Shown: positions 12,901-22,016, counted from the stretch's first letter. The stretch: DNA of 64,000 nt from Colias croceus (GCF_905220415.1 NC_059558.1:8134501-8198500), one strand, 5' to 3'. Made by a program: numbers and translations. The notes: generated from the sequence alone by a model not told the origin.

Positions 12901-14306
12901 TCTTCGTATTTCTTGTTTTTTTTATTGTATTTTTGTTTTAGTGCCAAATAAATTCGAGTAATTATTTATATGTATGTCGTGTCTTTCCTTACATATATCA
13001 GGTGAAAGGTAAGACATTAGACGAATTTAAACAGGAACTTCTACTCATGAAACTGAACAACTTTTGTTCTACAACTTTGCTGAATTCGTAAAAAAAAATT
13101 GTAAGGAAACTTCGCTAATCAGCTGACCGATTTCCATACAAAGTCCAATTTTTTTTCTACGAATTCAGCAAAGTTGTAGAACAAAAGATGTTCAGTTTCA
13201 TGAGAAGAAGCTCCTGTCAAAATGCGTCTGACGTCTTACCAGTCACCCTGTATGTGTGTATGTGGTGTAGTGTTGGAACTGCGGTCGCAAGGCGCAGGAG
13301 ACGTGCTCGGGGTGCGGCGCCGCGCGCTACTGCGGCGCGTTCTGTCAGCACAAGGACTGGGAGACGCACCACCAGGTATACTGCTCTACATTCTATCGTG
13401 TACAATGTAACGAGTGGAATGTACACACTGCTCTGTATTCTACTCGTATAGAATGTAACGAGTACAATGTACACACTGCTCTGCATTCTACTCGTATAGA
13501 ATGTAACGAGTAGAATGTACACACTGCTCTGCATTCTACTCGTATAGAATGTAACGAGTAGAATGTACACACTGCTCTGCATTCTACTCGTGTACAATGT
13601 AACGAGTAGAATGTAGAGCAGTGTGTACCTATATTCTACACGAGTAGACACTGCTCTACATCCTAGTCATGTAGAATGTAGGTACACACTGCTCTACATT
13701 CTACTCGTGTAGAATGTACACACTGCTCTACATTCCATTCATGTAGAATGTAGGTACGCACTGCTCTACAATCTATATGGGCTGATGATGATTTATTACA
13801 ATACAACGCGTTTTATCTAGTACCAACTAACTAGAGAAAACGCGTTGTAACAGAAAACGGGCTTTAACTGCAACATATAGCTGATGTAAAACTCGCAAAG
13901 ACCCTGTAACCATTAATTTCCAAAAATAATATCACCCCTGAGTTATTTACCATGATAGTTCTAGTAATTATTAGAAATAATATTCGTAAATCACGAATAA
14001 TACGATCTTTATTATCACATCTACGAAAATATAAACCACAATAAAAATAATCCCAATATTTTGCAGGTATGCAGCGGCCGCGATCAAAAACCGACCGCCA
14101 TGTTGCGTTCCTCCCCACCCGTTCCCACCACTATCCCAAAAACGCTTCCCCGAGCCACCACTCCCATCGCCACACAAGCAGACAATCGACTCACAATAAC
14201 GACCATAAACTCGGAACGATTAATTACAAATAATCTGGGAAATGATAGAATAGCGCTGGCAACACTGACCACGCAGGGTCTAATGGCGATCGGCGGGAAG
14301 AAATGA
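9919..14306 (+). CDS. nvy: nervy / ETO-MTG family transcriptional corepressor (3' exons)
   Basis: Six exons join in phase: 9919-10088, 10726-10902, 11400-11524, 12535-12648, 13271-13375, 14067-14306, about 309 residues up to the TGA at 14304-14306. All junctions are GT-AG. Exon 2 encodes DDEWKNINTMLNCILSMVEK, the NHR2 helix that oligomerises ETO proteins. Exons 3 and 4 encode RRRAEDAVNQ/VKRQALLELQRAV, the NHR3 region. Exon 5 and the start of exon 6 encode the MYND zinc finger: CWNCGRKAQETCSGC, then YCGAFCQHKDWETHH and VC. ETO proteins are nuclear corepressors that recruit NCoR/SMRT and histone deacetylases through NHR2 and MYND; Drosophila Nervy is also a PKA anchor in neurons. The first exon starts at the third base of a codon, so upstream exons exist. 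The N-terminal NHR1 (TAF-homology) domain was not found here and probably lies left of the window. The C-terminal 79-residue tail is Pro/Thr-rich and weakly conserved. Introns carry several transposons. Confidence 0.95.
10957..11142 (-). mobile_element. Helitron-like fragment in nvy intron
   Basis: On the minus strand it runs from CACTAATATTATAAAGAGG near 11142 to the GGGAACGGGAAC block near 10960. It matches the copy at 31066-31285 through the middle but lacks the CTAG end, so it is truncated on its 3' side. Confidence 0.65.
11553..11735 (-). mobile_element. Non-autonomous Helitron-like element in nvy intron
   Basis: CTAG at 11553-11556 is the 3' end on the minus strand. The body matches the 'AACTACTGGTCCGATTTGAA' family seen at 42923, 43851, 47080 and 52917. 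It begins only about 28 bp after the donor of nvy exon 11400-11524. Confidence 0.7.
11935..12111 (+). mobile_element. Non-autonomous Helitron-like element in nvy intron
   Basis: It starts TC at 11935 and ends in a GCGGGCGAAGCCGCGGGC-type GC-rich tail with CTAG at 12108-12111. The body (CGTGTCACAATGTTTGTCC) is the same family as the tandem pair at 63263-63595. Confidence 0.75.
12677..12783 (+). mobile_element. Short Helentron-associated (HINE-like) element, family B, internally deleted
   Basis: The left end is GAAACTTCTTTAGGTGCGTTG and the inverse AAAGAAGTTTCACTT occurs near the right end, followed by a GTGCTCAGCAC hairpin and a T-run. Compared with the copies at 49737 and 55748 it lacks about 55 bp of the middle. 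The asymmetric terminal inverted repeat plus 3' hairpin is the architecture reported for Helentron-type non-autonomous elements. Confidence 0.65.
12999..13250. mobile_element. Foldback MITE immediately upstream of the nvy MYND exon
   Basis: Two long inverted arms (about 12999-13103 and 13145-13250) share GTTCTACAACTTTGCTGAAT and its reverse and extend outward to CAGGTGA...TCACCCTG ends, leaving about 40 bp of unpaired centre. No frame is coding. The right end lies 20 bp before the exon at 13271, so the branch point and part of the acceptor region of this intron must come from the element or its edge. Confidence 0.8.
13379..13772. repeat. 48-bp minisatellite with self-complementary units
   Basis: Five units of 48 bp start ACTGCTCT (13380, then every 48 bp), followed by about four degenerate units of 34-38 bp. 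Each full unit contains ATTCTACTCGTATAGAAT and TAACGAGTAGAATG, so one unit can fold on itself and pair with its neighbours. The array starts four bases after the donor of the MYND exon. The long minus-strand frame across it is a repeat artefact. Confidence 0.9.
13801..13852. repeat. Short inverted repeat
   Basis: ACAACGCGTTTT and its exact inverse AAAACGCGTTGT are separated by about 26 bp in the last nvy intron. It may be a small MITE remnant; nothing else identifies it. Confidence 0.5.
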
Positions 14307-15040
14307 CGCAACAAGGACTGCGCGGGAAACGTCAGGCTCCCAAGGAAGCTGAGGAAGTGATTCGATTTTTGAATTCGCATTCGTAATTTTTTTTTTCGAA
14401 TGTGACATTTGAATTTTTTTTTGGATTTTGACATCGTAACTTTTTTCATTTGTGACATCTGTTATTTTTTTTTGGATTTTGACGTTTGTAATTTTTTTCG
14501 ATTGCGGCACTCACAGATTGTGGCGGCACCAAGGGCGGCATTTTTATAGATTTGGACTTTTCATTTTTTTTAATCAGATGATAGCTAAGATAGGCTTTGG
14601 TTTAAATGTCATGTGCGATGTTTAGGTACTTTTTCCTATTCATATGTATTCTGTTCGGTGGTCATTGCACCGAACATAATATTATGCCATGAGTAATTTA
14701 ATCAATAATTTATTTATTGTTGTATTTTTTGTGAATTTATTGCACTTCTATGCGAGTTACATTTAAAACTGAATGTAACAATATTATAGTTTAAAAACAT
14801 GTTTTGAGTAACACTTACCTACTTTGTTATTTTTTTTTTTAATTTTTGTACAAAATAATTATAATACGTAGTAAAATAATTCAGTATTGTAAATATTAAT
14901 AATGATAATTGTAACTAGATCATAAGTTACTTACTAATTTAATGCTAGATGTTTAATTTGTTAATATATTTTAAGAGCACAATCTATAAATGTATTAAGA
15001 TGCACAAAATCTTTAAAATAAACATACCGATAGTTGAAGT
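14307..15040 (+). other. nvy 3' UTR with U-rich tandem motif and poly(A) signal
   Basis: Directly after the nvy stop, 14385-14515 holds two roughly 52-bp units made of GTGACAT-type blocks separated by runs of T and GGATTTTGACAT/GT. The rest is AT-rich. AATAAA at 15017-15022 is a plausible poly(A) signal, so the transcript may end near 15040. The extent is inferred. Confidence 0.45.
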
Positions 15041-15256
15041 CTTGTAAATTCCATTTTATTATGGCATTTTAATAAATTATTTCATAAGTTTATGTAATAA
15101 ATCCTCAATATGACATTTTGTAAAGTTTGGAGATTTTTTTTCATGGGTCCTACCTTTACTTAATCAAAAACTCAAAATTGCATAAATTCTTGCTATGTTG
15201 CTTATTAACCGACTTCAAAAAAAGGAGGAGGTTATCAATACGGCCGATATATTTTT

Positions 15257-15434
15257 AAAGTGAAACTTTTATTACATCGTCTCAAACTTTTTGGTCTGTG
15301 TAGCGCATTTCGCGTGACGCACGATACGTACGATAATTATTGTACAAATACGATAATTTTTAGTTAAATGTCTATAGTGCGAAGAAAAGTTTCACTTTTA
15401 CCGTGGTTTCATAAAACCACACAACATTTTTTTT
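15257..15434 (+). mobile_element. Helentron-associated (HINE-like) element, family A
   Basis: The left end AAAGTGAAACTTTTATTAC is inverted near the right end as AAAAGTTTCACTTTTA. It is followed by a perfect 7-bp hairpin, GTGGTTTCATAAAACCAC, and a T-run. The body TTGGTCTGTGTAGCGCAT is shared with 30232, 51004 and with the left end of the larger Helentron at 22884. It is adjacent to a scrap of another repeat, CCGACTTCAAAAAAAGGAGG at about 15209, also seen in reverse near 39720. Confidence 0.8.
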
Positions 15435-15997
15435 GTTTAGTAAAAATTTTGTCATGTGGGTTGTCTAGTTACGACAATTTAGATGGCGTTATGGAATATG
15501 TACATTAGATTTTTTTAAATAAAATATTTGTATGTACCTTAAAACACGCAATTTAGTTACATAGTTTTATATCAATGTAAATAAATTATTTCTTTGTAAT
15601 TAATGTGCAATATTAGTATAATCAATGATGTGAATATGTTTGAATTTAATTTTATTTATGTGTAAGATAAGATCATTCCGAGTCGTTCTGGCTATTAAAT
15701 TATCGAAATAAATGATGTTAGACAAAATACTTGTTGTTTTATTTATACTACTGACTCTGCCCCGCGGTTTTACCCGCATTGCTCCGCTCCCATTGATTTT
15801 AGCGTGATGACAATATAGGTATACGTTATACATCAGCTTACATGTAGACTCGACCTGCAAAATTTGAAGTAAATCAATATCTTTTTGAGTTGAGAACGGA
15901 CATACAAAAAGACAAAAATTCTTTAAAATAATAGATAGGTAGTAAGTAGGTAGGTATGTAGTTTTCTTATTCTAGAAATGAATTGGTTCAATTTATA
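15435..15997. other. Non-coding, with one Helitron-like scrap
   Basis: The only recognised feature is a minus-strand Helitron-like fragment at about 15748-15825 (CCGCGGTTTTACCCGCATTG). The rest is AT-rich and unassigned. Confidence 0.4.
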
Positions 15998-16387
15998 CAG
16001 GGTGTCCCACTGTTGGTATACTAAGCTCAAAGAAGGTTATAGTTTTGCATACGCTGAGTACTTACGTAAAAAATACTTATAAAATTCCAGACGCATTTTT
16101 TTTCGGATTGATGAATTCTTAAAACTCTATGTGTATACCCATAACAAGCAACCCGCCCAACTTTGCCACCAGTACGTGAGCGTGACAAAATGCGCACATT
16201 AGAGAAGCGGTATTTATATGCCGGCTGCGCGAAGCTAGAGAAGAAAACATGGATTTTCAGGAAAAAATTTAGCAAAAAATTTTTGACGTAATTTTGTTGT
16301 TTAGGTATGTATTTTTTACGTGATCAGTATATGCAAAACTACAAGGAACTTCGCGCTTAGTACTTATACCAATAGTGGGACACGCTG
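15998..16387. mobile_element. TA-flanked MITE with CAGGGTGTCCC ends
   Basis: The ends CAGGGTGTCCCACT and AGTGGGACACGCTG are near-perfect inverses, each flanked by TA (15996-15997 and 16388-16389). The inverted similarity extends about 80 bp inward (CGTAAAAAATACTTA on the left, TTTTACGTGATCAGTATATG on the right). TA duplication and this size (390 bp) fit a Tc1/mariner-derived MITE. No frame is coding. Confidence 0.8.
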
Positions 16388-18009
16388 TATACACCATAAA
16401 ATTATAATAATATAGAAAACGAGTGTTTTTGTTCTTTAATCTTAGCTCAATTGATTAATGATTAGTTATAATTTTAAAGCCACCGAAATTGCCCACAGAT
16501 TCAATTCTATGAAACTCGTTTTTGAATAAAGCAGACAATTGGATTAATTCCTCTGTTATTTTAGGATTTAAAATACAGGAACATTATTTTGTAAATAAGT
16601 ACAGGCTAGTTATTTTCAATAATTAGACTTCTTATAAAAGCACTTTTGAATCGTCATAAATATTTACCACCACATTAAATACATAATTATATTAATTGAA
16701 ACAAGAAAACAACTACCTACCTAATCTCACACAATGCACACAAAATCGCGGTATTTTTCGTAGAAAACACTTGAATATAATAATTAATATAACCTAGATG
16801 TCTTACCTTGTGTGATTACCTATGGTCATTACGAATCAAAGGTCAAGGATATCAGTTAAACGTGATTTTAAAATGCACTAAGGTATCCTTTGTACGTGTA
16901 AGCATTCAATGATTCAAACTTCAAACATATTTTTATATGAACCACTAAAAAAATAGGTAGGCATTTATTTTTGGCAATAAGAGATAAAAAGACAAGATAA
17001 TACAAAAACTGTATAATTTTTATAAAATTGAAAAAAAAAGGTCTCTACATTTGCGTTTATTTGGCTTGGAATGTATAAAATAATAGTTTTCAGTTGTTTC
17101 CTCGAACACTTCGAATTAATAAAGAAGCAGAATTGTGCGAAATAACAACCGATTATCGTTTATTTTAATTATAGTTCCTTATGCTTGGAAATATTTAATC
17201 ACGAGCATTATTTAAATGCGCAATATTAAAATACCAAACAATATCGTTTAAAATTATAATAATATGATACCCGTTAATCATAGGCAAACATTGATATGAT
17301 TAAAATGTCAATAGAAAGCCAACAGTTGGCTCATGGCTGTTAAGCCCTCTGCCGTAGGTACAAAGAAGAACACACACAATTAACAATATAATAAAAAACA
17401 ATTAAAAAATAATAATTTGGTAAACACTAAAATATAATGTTGGTATTTAAAACTCAAACAAGAGATCGCCAACGAGAAATAAACAAAAAACTTTTAAAGA
17501 CTTGAAGTCGGACCTCATAAAATAAAGCTACTAACTACCTACTTATTCTTATATGAAAATCAAGACTTTAAAATTTCACTGTACATAATATTTAAACAGT
17601 CCATGAGGCATGACGTAGGTATGTCTCTCAGTATTTCTTGACGTCAAAGCACCCCAACCCCTTTGGCCTCGACCGAAAGATTTTAACATCTCTTTGTGTA
17701 CAAAGTACAAAGAAAGACAGGCGACAGCAAAGTATGCCTTCAGGGGTCAACGTATTTTCAAGTAAGTTTATAATAACTTAAAATACTTAATGTAAATGTA
17801 AAATTATTTTCTCTGTGAAATAATCTAAAAATGATTCCGAATCGATTCACAGTATAAAAATAAATAGTTTGGAAAATCCAAAAGTGCACGCCTCATAATC
17901 TCATCCTTTACAATAAAATTGATTATTTATACACTATAAATATAAAAAAGAAATGAGATAAAACAGTTGGAAAAGTAAAGAAAGCGGTACCGTAATAATT
18001 GAGCTATTT
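16388..18009. other. Non-coding, no gene seen
   Basis: AT-rich sequence without exon-like frames. TGCACGCCTCATAA at 17885 is exactly inverted at 22618 on the other side of the LINE, so the LINE may sit inside an older TIR element. Confidence 0.4.
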
Positions 18010-18055
18010 TTCTTGTGGCCCCACCTAGAAGGAGAAGATAGACTCTTTAAGTCAA

Positions 18056-18916
18056 ATGTTAAATGATGTCAACCAGAAGTATTCTGCTGCCCAAATGCAA
18101 ATAAACGAGCATATACAACAGGCAGATGACTTAATTAAGTTGAGTAATGAAAATATGGATCGCTTTGAGTCGCTGACCAATAAATATGTATGTCAGTGTT
18201 CAAAAAGTGACAATGAGCAAACGTCGCCCCATAAGCTTGACTGCACAGACATACATAGTGTTAAACCCGTGACAACAATTTCAACTAGTAAAACTAAACA
18301 CCTTTCCGAGCAGGAAATTATTGTGTTGTCAGATAGTATTGGTCAGGGTTTTGGCGCTATGCTCAACAATTTAGGGCTTAAAGTCACTAATATTTGCACT
18401 CCTAACAGTTCATTTAATTATATAATCAAATCACTTGATCATTTTAGCTTTAATAAGAATAATATTGTAATTATACTATATGGAGATAGTTTAAATATAA
18501 AAAATAAGGATATTGATGTAGGATTTCAAAAAATGTTGGAAATTAGTAGTCAGACTAAATGTAAATTTATGTTGTGTACATTGCCGTACCTACCTGGTTT
18601 GACACAAGAACAAAATAGATTAATTCATAATATGAATTTAAAATTGTACAATGTAACAAATCATCATCGTGATGCATTTCTTTACTTTGACATTAATTTG
18701 TGTATTAAATCTTTTACTTTGACAAAGAATACAGTGTATCTGCCATCTAGATATAAGCGAGAACTTGCTATGTTAATAGCATATAATATTAACCAGTCTG
18801 GTACATGTTTGTTATCAGACCCTGGATCTACTATAATTTTATGTAGTAGTAATAATAATTATATACACCAACCTTGTGTTGACAGAAAATCTAGCCCTAA
18901 GCTAGATTTAAACTAG
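18056..18916 (+). CDS. LINE ORF1 protein with SGNH/GDSL-like domain
   Basis: 286 residues from ATG 18056 to TAG 18914-18916. The first 50 residues are polar and heptad-like (NEHIQQADDLIKLSNENMDR), suggesting a coiled coil, followed by two closely spaced cysteines (CQC). From about residue 88, IIVLSDSIGQGFGAML resembles block I of SGNH hydrolases with the S of the GDS motif, and NIVIILYGDSLN follows as the next core strand. ORF1 proteins of CR1-type LINEs often carry such an esterase-like domain; they coat the RNA and aid retrotransposition. The C-terminal catalytic D/H block is not clear. Alternative: a different ORF1 type with chance similarity, which I think less likely. The last codons are GAT TTA AAC TAG, a perfect -1 slippery site. 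Confidence 0.75.
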   Translation: MLNDVNQKYSAAQMQINEHIQQADDLIKLSNENMDRFESLTNKYVCQCSKSDNEQTSPHKLDCTDIHSVKPVTTISTSKTKHLSEQEIIVLSDSIGQGFGAMLNNLGLKVTNICTPNSSFNYIIKSLDHFSFNKNNIVIILYGDSLNIKNKDIDVGFQKMLEISSQTKCKFMLCTLPYLPGLTQEQNRLIHNMNLKLYNVTNHHRDAFLYFDINLCIKSFTLTKNTVYLPSRYKRELAMLIAYNINQSGTCLLSDPGSTIILCSSNNNYIHQPCVDRKSSPKLDLN

Positions 18917-21780
18917 TATATAAGACAACAGCTAAGCAGACTTTTTCTATTGTACATCAAAACATTCAAGGCTTGGCTAGCAAATTATTAGAAATAGAAT
19001 TATTTTTAAATCATAATAGAATTAAGGTTTTTTGTGTAACAGAACATTGGCTTAAACAATGTCAGTTGGTAATAAATATTGATAATTATACATTAAAAAG
19101 TATATACTTCAGGACATATGCTATTCATGGAGGTTCTCTTATTTTTGTACACAATAGTGTAAAATGTAAAGAACGAACTGACATTGTTAGTCTTTCTGTA
19201 GAACGGACCATTGAACTGTCCTGTGTTGAACTGGAGCGTTACATTATTGTTTGCGTTTATAGACCCCCTTCCAGTGACTATAATATGTTTGAGACAGTCA
19301 TGGAAGAAATATTAAAGCGTTTAAGTAGGAGTAAAAAAAAAGTTATAGTATGTGGTGATTTTAATATTGATATACTTTTACAAACACAAACGGCTACACG
19401 AATTGTTAATTTGTTTCAGTCATTTAATCTGTATAAACTTTTTAATGAACCCACACGAATTACACCTACTTCTGCAACCTGTATTGATAATATATACTGC
19501 GACTGCTTCTGTTTAGAGAAAAATATTCTCAATACACTCACTTCGGATCACTGTGGCCAGAAAGTAGTTTTTGAATGGGATTGCTTACCTGAATTTAAAA
19601 GAATTAATGTTAGGCCTATAAGTAAAAAAGGCATTAATAAATTTAGAGATAATATTAATAAAAACCTGCCCGTACTGAATGATCAATCCTGTAATAATAA
19701 TCCTTGTGAAATGTTTAAAAATCTTTTCAATTTAGTTCATAATGAATTTGAAAAAATATTTAAAGTTAAATCTTTAAATATTACCAAGGATTTACCATTT
19801 AGTAAATGGGCGACACCTAGCATACATAGGTGTAGGATCGTTCTTTATGAGTTATATGGTATGAAGCAATATAATAAAAACCCATCTTTTCTTAGTTATG
19901 TTAGAAATTACTCAAAAACTTTTAAAATTGTTTGTTTTACTGCGAAGCGATTGTATATCAGAGATAAAATACGCGAATCGGATAATAAAGTTAAAACAGT
20001 TTGGTCTATTATTAATGGTGAAATGGGTAAAAGCAAATCAAGTAATACTATAAAACTTGTAAATAATGACAGGGTTATTGACAAAAGTGCTGATGTTGCT
20101 CTTGCTTTTGAAGAATTCTTCAGTAGTGTCCCTGTTACTATTACTAATAGTTTAAATTCGTCTTCAGCACTTGCAGAAACCTTTTTGAGGGACCATGTTG
20201 CGGGGTGCAGTACATTATTTGAATTACGACACGTAACTGCTAGTGATATTGTTACTGCCTTTAAGACGCTTAATCTAAAAAATACTTGTGATCTTTGGGG
20301 AATGTCCGTAAATTTAGTTAATAATATCATAGAAAATATTGCGAAAAATTTAGCTTTTATATTTAATAAGTGTTGTGACTATGGTACATTTCCTAATTTA
20401 CTAAAGCTTAGTAAAGTTATACCTCTATTTAAGAAGGGCGATCAAGAAGACTGTAACAATTATAGACCTATCTCTATTTTACCAACATTAAGTAAGGTAT
20501 TCGAGAAGTTAATATTAAACCAACTGAGTAGTCATTTTGCATCTAATGATTTACTGCACACCAAACAGTTTGGTTTCACAAAGGGGCGCTCAACCACAGA
20601 TGCTGGGGTTGCACTTCTAACACATATATATAAAGCATGGGAAAACTCAAAAAATGCTCTGGGGATATTTTGTGACCTCTCCAAGGCATTTGACTGCGTT
20701 GAACATTGTACTTTGTTACGTAAACTTAATCACTATGGAATTAAAGGAAAAGCACAGAACCTCATAGCGTCATACCTGCATGATAGGATACAGACTGTAG
20801 TTGTTAATGGAGAACGTTCTAGCGGTGCGTCAATTAACATTGGTGTTCCACAGGGGTCAATTTTAGGTCCCTTCTTGTTCTTGGTATATATCAATGATCT
20901 TCCCTATTATTTGCAGGATAGGTGTGAAATAGTTCTGTTTGCAGATGATACCTCATTAATTTTTAATGTGGATAGGCATGACCCAAATGTTGACGAAGTG
21001 AACAGTGCTCTTTTACACATATCTGAATGGTTTAATGCCAATAATTTATTATTAAATGCCAAAAAAACCACTTGTGTTGAATTTCTACTTCCTAACGTAA
21101 AAAAGTTGAACAGAGATATTACCTTGAACGGGGAGGTATTGCATCCTACTGAGTCTACTGTATTTCTAGGGTTAACATTGGACGAGAAACTACAGTGGGG
21201 AGCCCATGTCAACACCGCTGCAGGTAAGCTCAGTTCAGCTGCATATGCAGTCCGAAAAATAAGGCAACTCACCGATGAAGATACGGCTAGACTGGTTTAT
21301 TTCAGCTACTTTCATAGCATTATGTCCTATGGAATTCTACTGTGGGGCAGGGCTGCAGATATAGAAACTATATTTATCTTACAGAAAAGAGCCATTCGCT
21401 CTATATATAATTTACGTGCTCGGGATTCACTAAGAGATCATTTTAAGAATACTGGTATCCTTACTGTACCATCACAGTATATATTTAATAATATTTTGCA
21501 TGTACACAAAAGCTCCGACTTACACACAAGAGTAGGAGATAGACACGATTATGGCACAAGGAACAGGAATAGAATTGAAATGCCATTTTTCCGATTAGCT
21601 AAAGTTAAAAATTCATTTATGGGTCAAGGTATACGCTTTTACAATAGAATTCCTCACAATATTAAAGAGTTTAGTAGTTCTAAATTTAAAACTTATATAA
21701 AAAATGTATTAGTTCAGAGAGCGTACTACAGTATTCAGGAATATATGGACGATAAAAACCCATGGAGGGTTGTCGCGTAA
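18901..21780 (+). CDS. LINE ORF2: EEP endonuclease and reverse transcriptase
   Basis: The frame is open from 18901 to the TAA at 21778-21780 and lies in -1 relative to ORF1. Endonuclease motifs in order: IVHQNIQGLASK (about 18949), the TEHWL catalytic glutamate, VYRPPSSDY, CGDFNID (about 19351) and TSDHCGQ (about 19540). The reverse transcriptase follows: KVIPLFKKGD, NYRPISILPTLSKVFEK, FDLSKAFD-type CDLSKAFD, GVPQGSILGPFLFLVYINDL, and the catalytic FADDTSLIF (about 20938). The C-terminal part has the RRRAI-like QKRAIR region. No ATG precedes the endonuclease motif; the first ATG in frame is about 19286. Translation therefore needs frameshifting, reinitiation at a non-AUG codon or a lost start. 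Confidence 0.92.
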   Translation, partial: ARFKLVYKTTAKQTFSIVHQNIQGLASKLLEIELFLNHNRIKVFCVTEHWLKQCQLVINIDNYTLKSIYFRTYAIHGGSLIFVHNSVKCKERTDIVSLSVERTIELSCVELERYIIVCVYRPPSSDYNMFETVMEEILKRLSRSKKKVIVCGDFNIDILLQTQTATRIVNLFQSFNLYKLFNEPTRITPTSATCIDNIYCDCFCLEKNILNTLTSDHCGQKVVFEWDCLPEFKRINVRPISKKGINKFRDNINKNLPVLNDQSCNNNPCEMFKNLFNLVHNEFEKIFKVKSLNITKDLPFSKWATPSIHRCRIVLYELYGMKQYNKNPSFLSYVRNYSKTFKIVCFTAKRLYIRDKIRESDNKVKTVWSIINGEMGKSKSSNTIKLVNNDRVIDKSADVALAFEEFFSSVPVTITNSLNSSSALAETFLRDHVAGCSTLFELRHVTASDIVTAFKTLNLKNTCDLWGMSVNLVNNIIENIAKNLAFIFNKCCDYGTFPNLLKLSKVIPLFKKGDQEDCNNYRPISILPTLSKVFEKLILNQLSSHFASNDLLHTKQFGFTKGRSTTDAGVALLTHIYKAWENSKNALGIFCDLSKAFDCVEHCTLLRKLNHYGIKGKAQNLIASYLHDRIQTVVVNGERSSGASINIGVPQGSILGPFLFLVYINDLPYYLQDRCEIVLFADDTSLIFNVDRHDPNVDEVNSALLHISEWFNANNLLLNAKKTTCVEFLLPNVKKLNRDITLNGEVLHPTESTVFLGLTLDEKLQWGAHVNTAAGKLSSAAYAVRKIRQLTDEDTARLVYFSYFHSIMSYGILLWGRAADIETIFILQKRAIRSIYNLRARDSLRDHFKNTGILTVPSQYIFNNILHVHKSSDLHTRVGDRHDYGTRNRNRIEMPFFRLAKVKNSFMGQGIRFYNRIPHNIKEFSSSKFKTYIKNVLVQRAYYSIQEYMDDKNPWRVVA
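18907..18913 (+). promoter_or_regulatory. Candidate -1 ribosomal frameshift site T TTA AAC
   Basis: In the ORF1 frame the codons are GAT TTA AAC TAG, so the heptamer T TTA AAC stands exactly in the X XXY YYZ register, one codon before the stop. Slipping back one base continues with CTA GTA TAT, which is the ORF2 frame. A 9-bp hairpin (AAATCTAGC at 18887 with GCTAGATTT at 18901, loop CCTAA) ends in the heptamer. Downstream GCTAAGC (18931) can pair with GCTTGGC (18971). Function is inferred. Confidence 0.6.
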
Positions 21781-21865
21781 AAACCACAAGACAGTTCATT
21801 GGCATATTATGTAGTTAGATATAAGTTTCATATATTGTAATATTTACATGATTTTAAAAGAGCAA

Positions 21866-21917
21866 CTATGGAGTTTCTTGCCGATTCTTCTCCATAGATC
21901 ACTGCTTTCCGAATCGG
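21866..21917 (+). other. Predicted H-type pseudoknot in LINE 3' UTR
   Basis: CTATGGAG (21866-21873) pairs with CTCCATAG (21890-21897), and CCGATTC (21881-21887), lying in the first loop, pairs with GAATCGG (21911-21917). The order A-B-A'-B' with loops of 7, 2 and 13 bases is an H-type pseudoknot. The same arrangement is present in both other copies in the window (near 58910 on plus and 56200 on minus). It may be the structure the reverse transcriptase recognises. Confidence 0.6.
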
Positions 21918-22016
21918 TGGTAAATGTTAAAATAATTATGTAATGACGATTCGAAAGTGCTACTAAATAGTAGTCTAATTGAATAAATGAATGTTTGAGT
22001 TTGAGTTTGAGTTTGA

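Larger units (their letters stand above)
18010..22016 (+). mobile_element. CR1-like non-LTR retrotransposon (LINE), nearly complete
   Basis: It contains ORF1 (18056-18916) and ORF2 (frame open 18901-21780), then a 3' UTR ending in GTTTGA repeats at about 22013. An SGNH-like ORF1, an EEP endonuclease and a reverse transcriptase with a short simple-repeat tail fit the CR1 group (CR1/Zenon/Daphne). The 5' boundary is uncertain: an in-frame TAG at 18026 precedes ORF1, so the usual longer N-terminal part may be missing. Both frames are intact. Two 3' fragments of the same family at 56091-56963 and 57958-59051 are very similar, so the family moved recently. Confidence 0.85.

Noticed and set aside
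13217..13651. 144-codon minus frame with repeated SRMQSSVYILLVTFYT-like segments
   Set aside because: It is a translation of the 48-bp minisatellite (48 is divisible by three) and crosses the real nvy MYND exon on the opposite strand.
13379..13772. Regularly spaced repeats resembling a CRISPR array
   Set aside because: The units are contiguous without unique spacers, and the DNA is eukaryotic; it is a minisatellite.
19908..21272. Minus-strand frames inside the LINE ORF2
   Set aside because: They are antisense to a well-supported reverse transcriptase frame and contain no domain of their own; one recurs in the truncated copy at 57940-58314 only because the copy is homologous.
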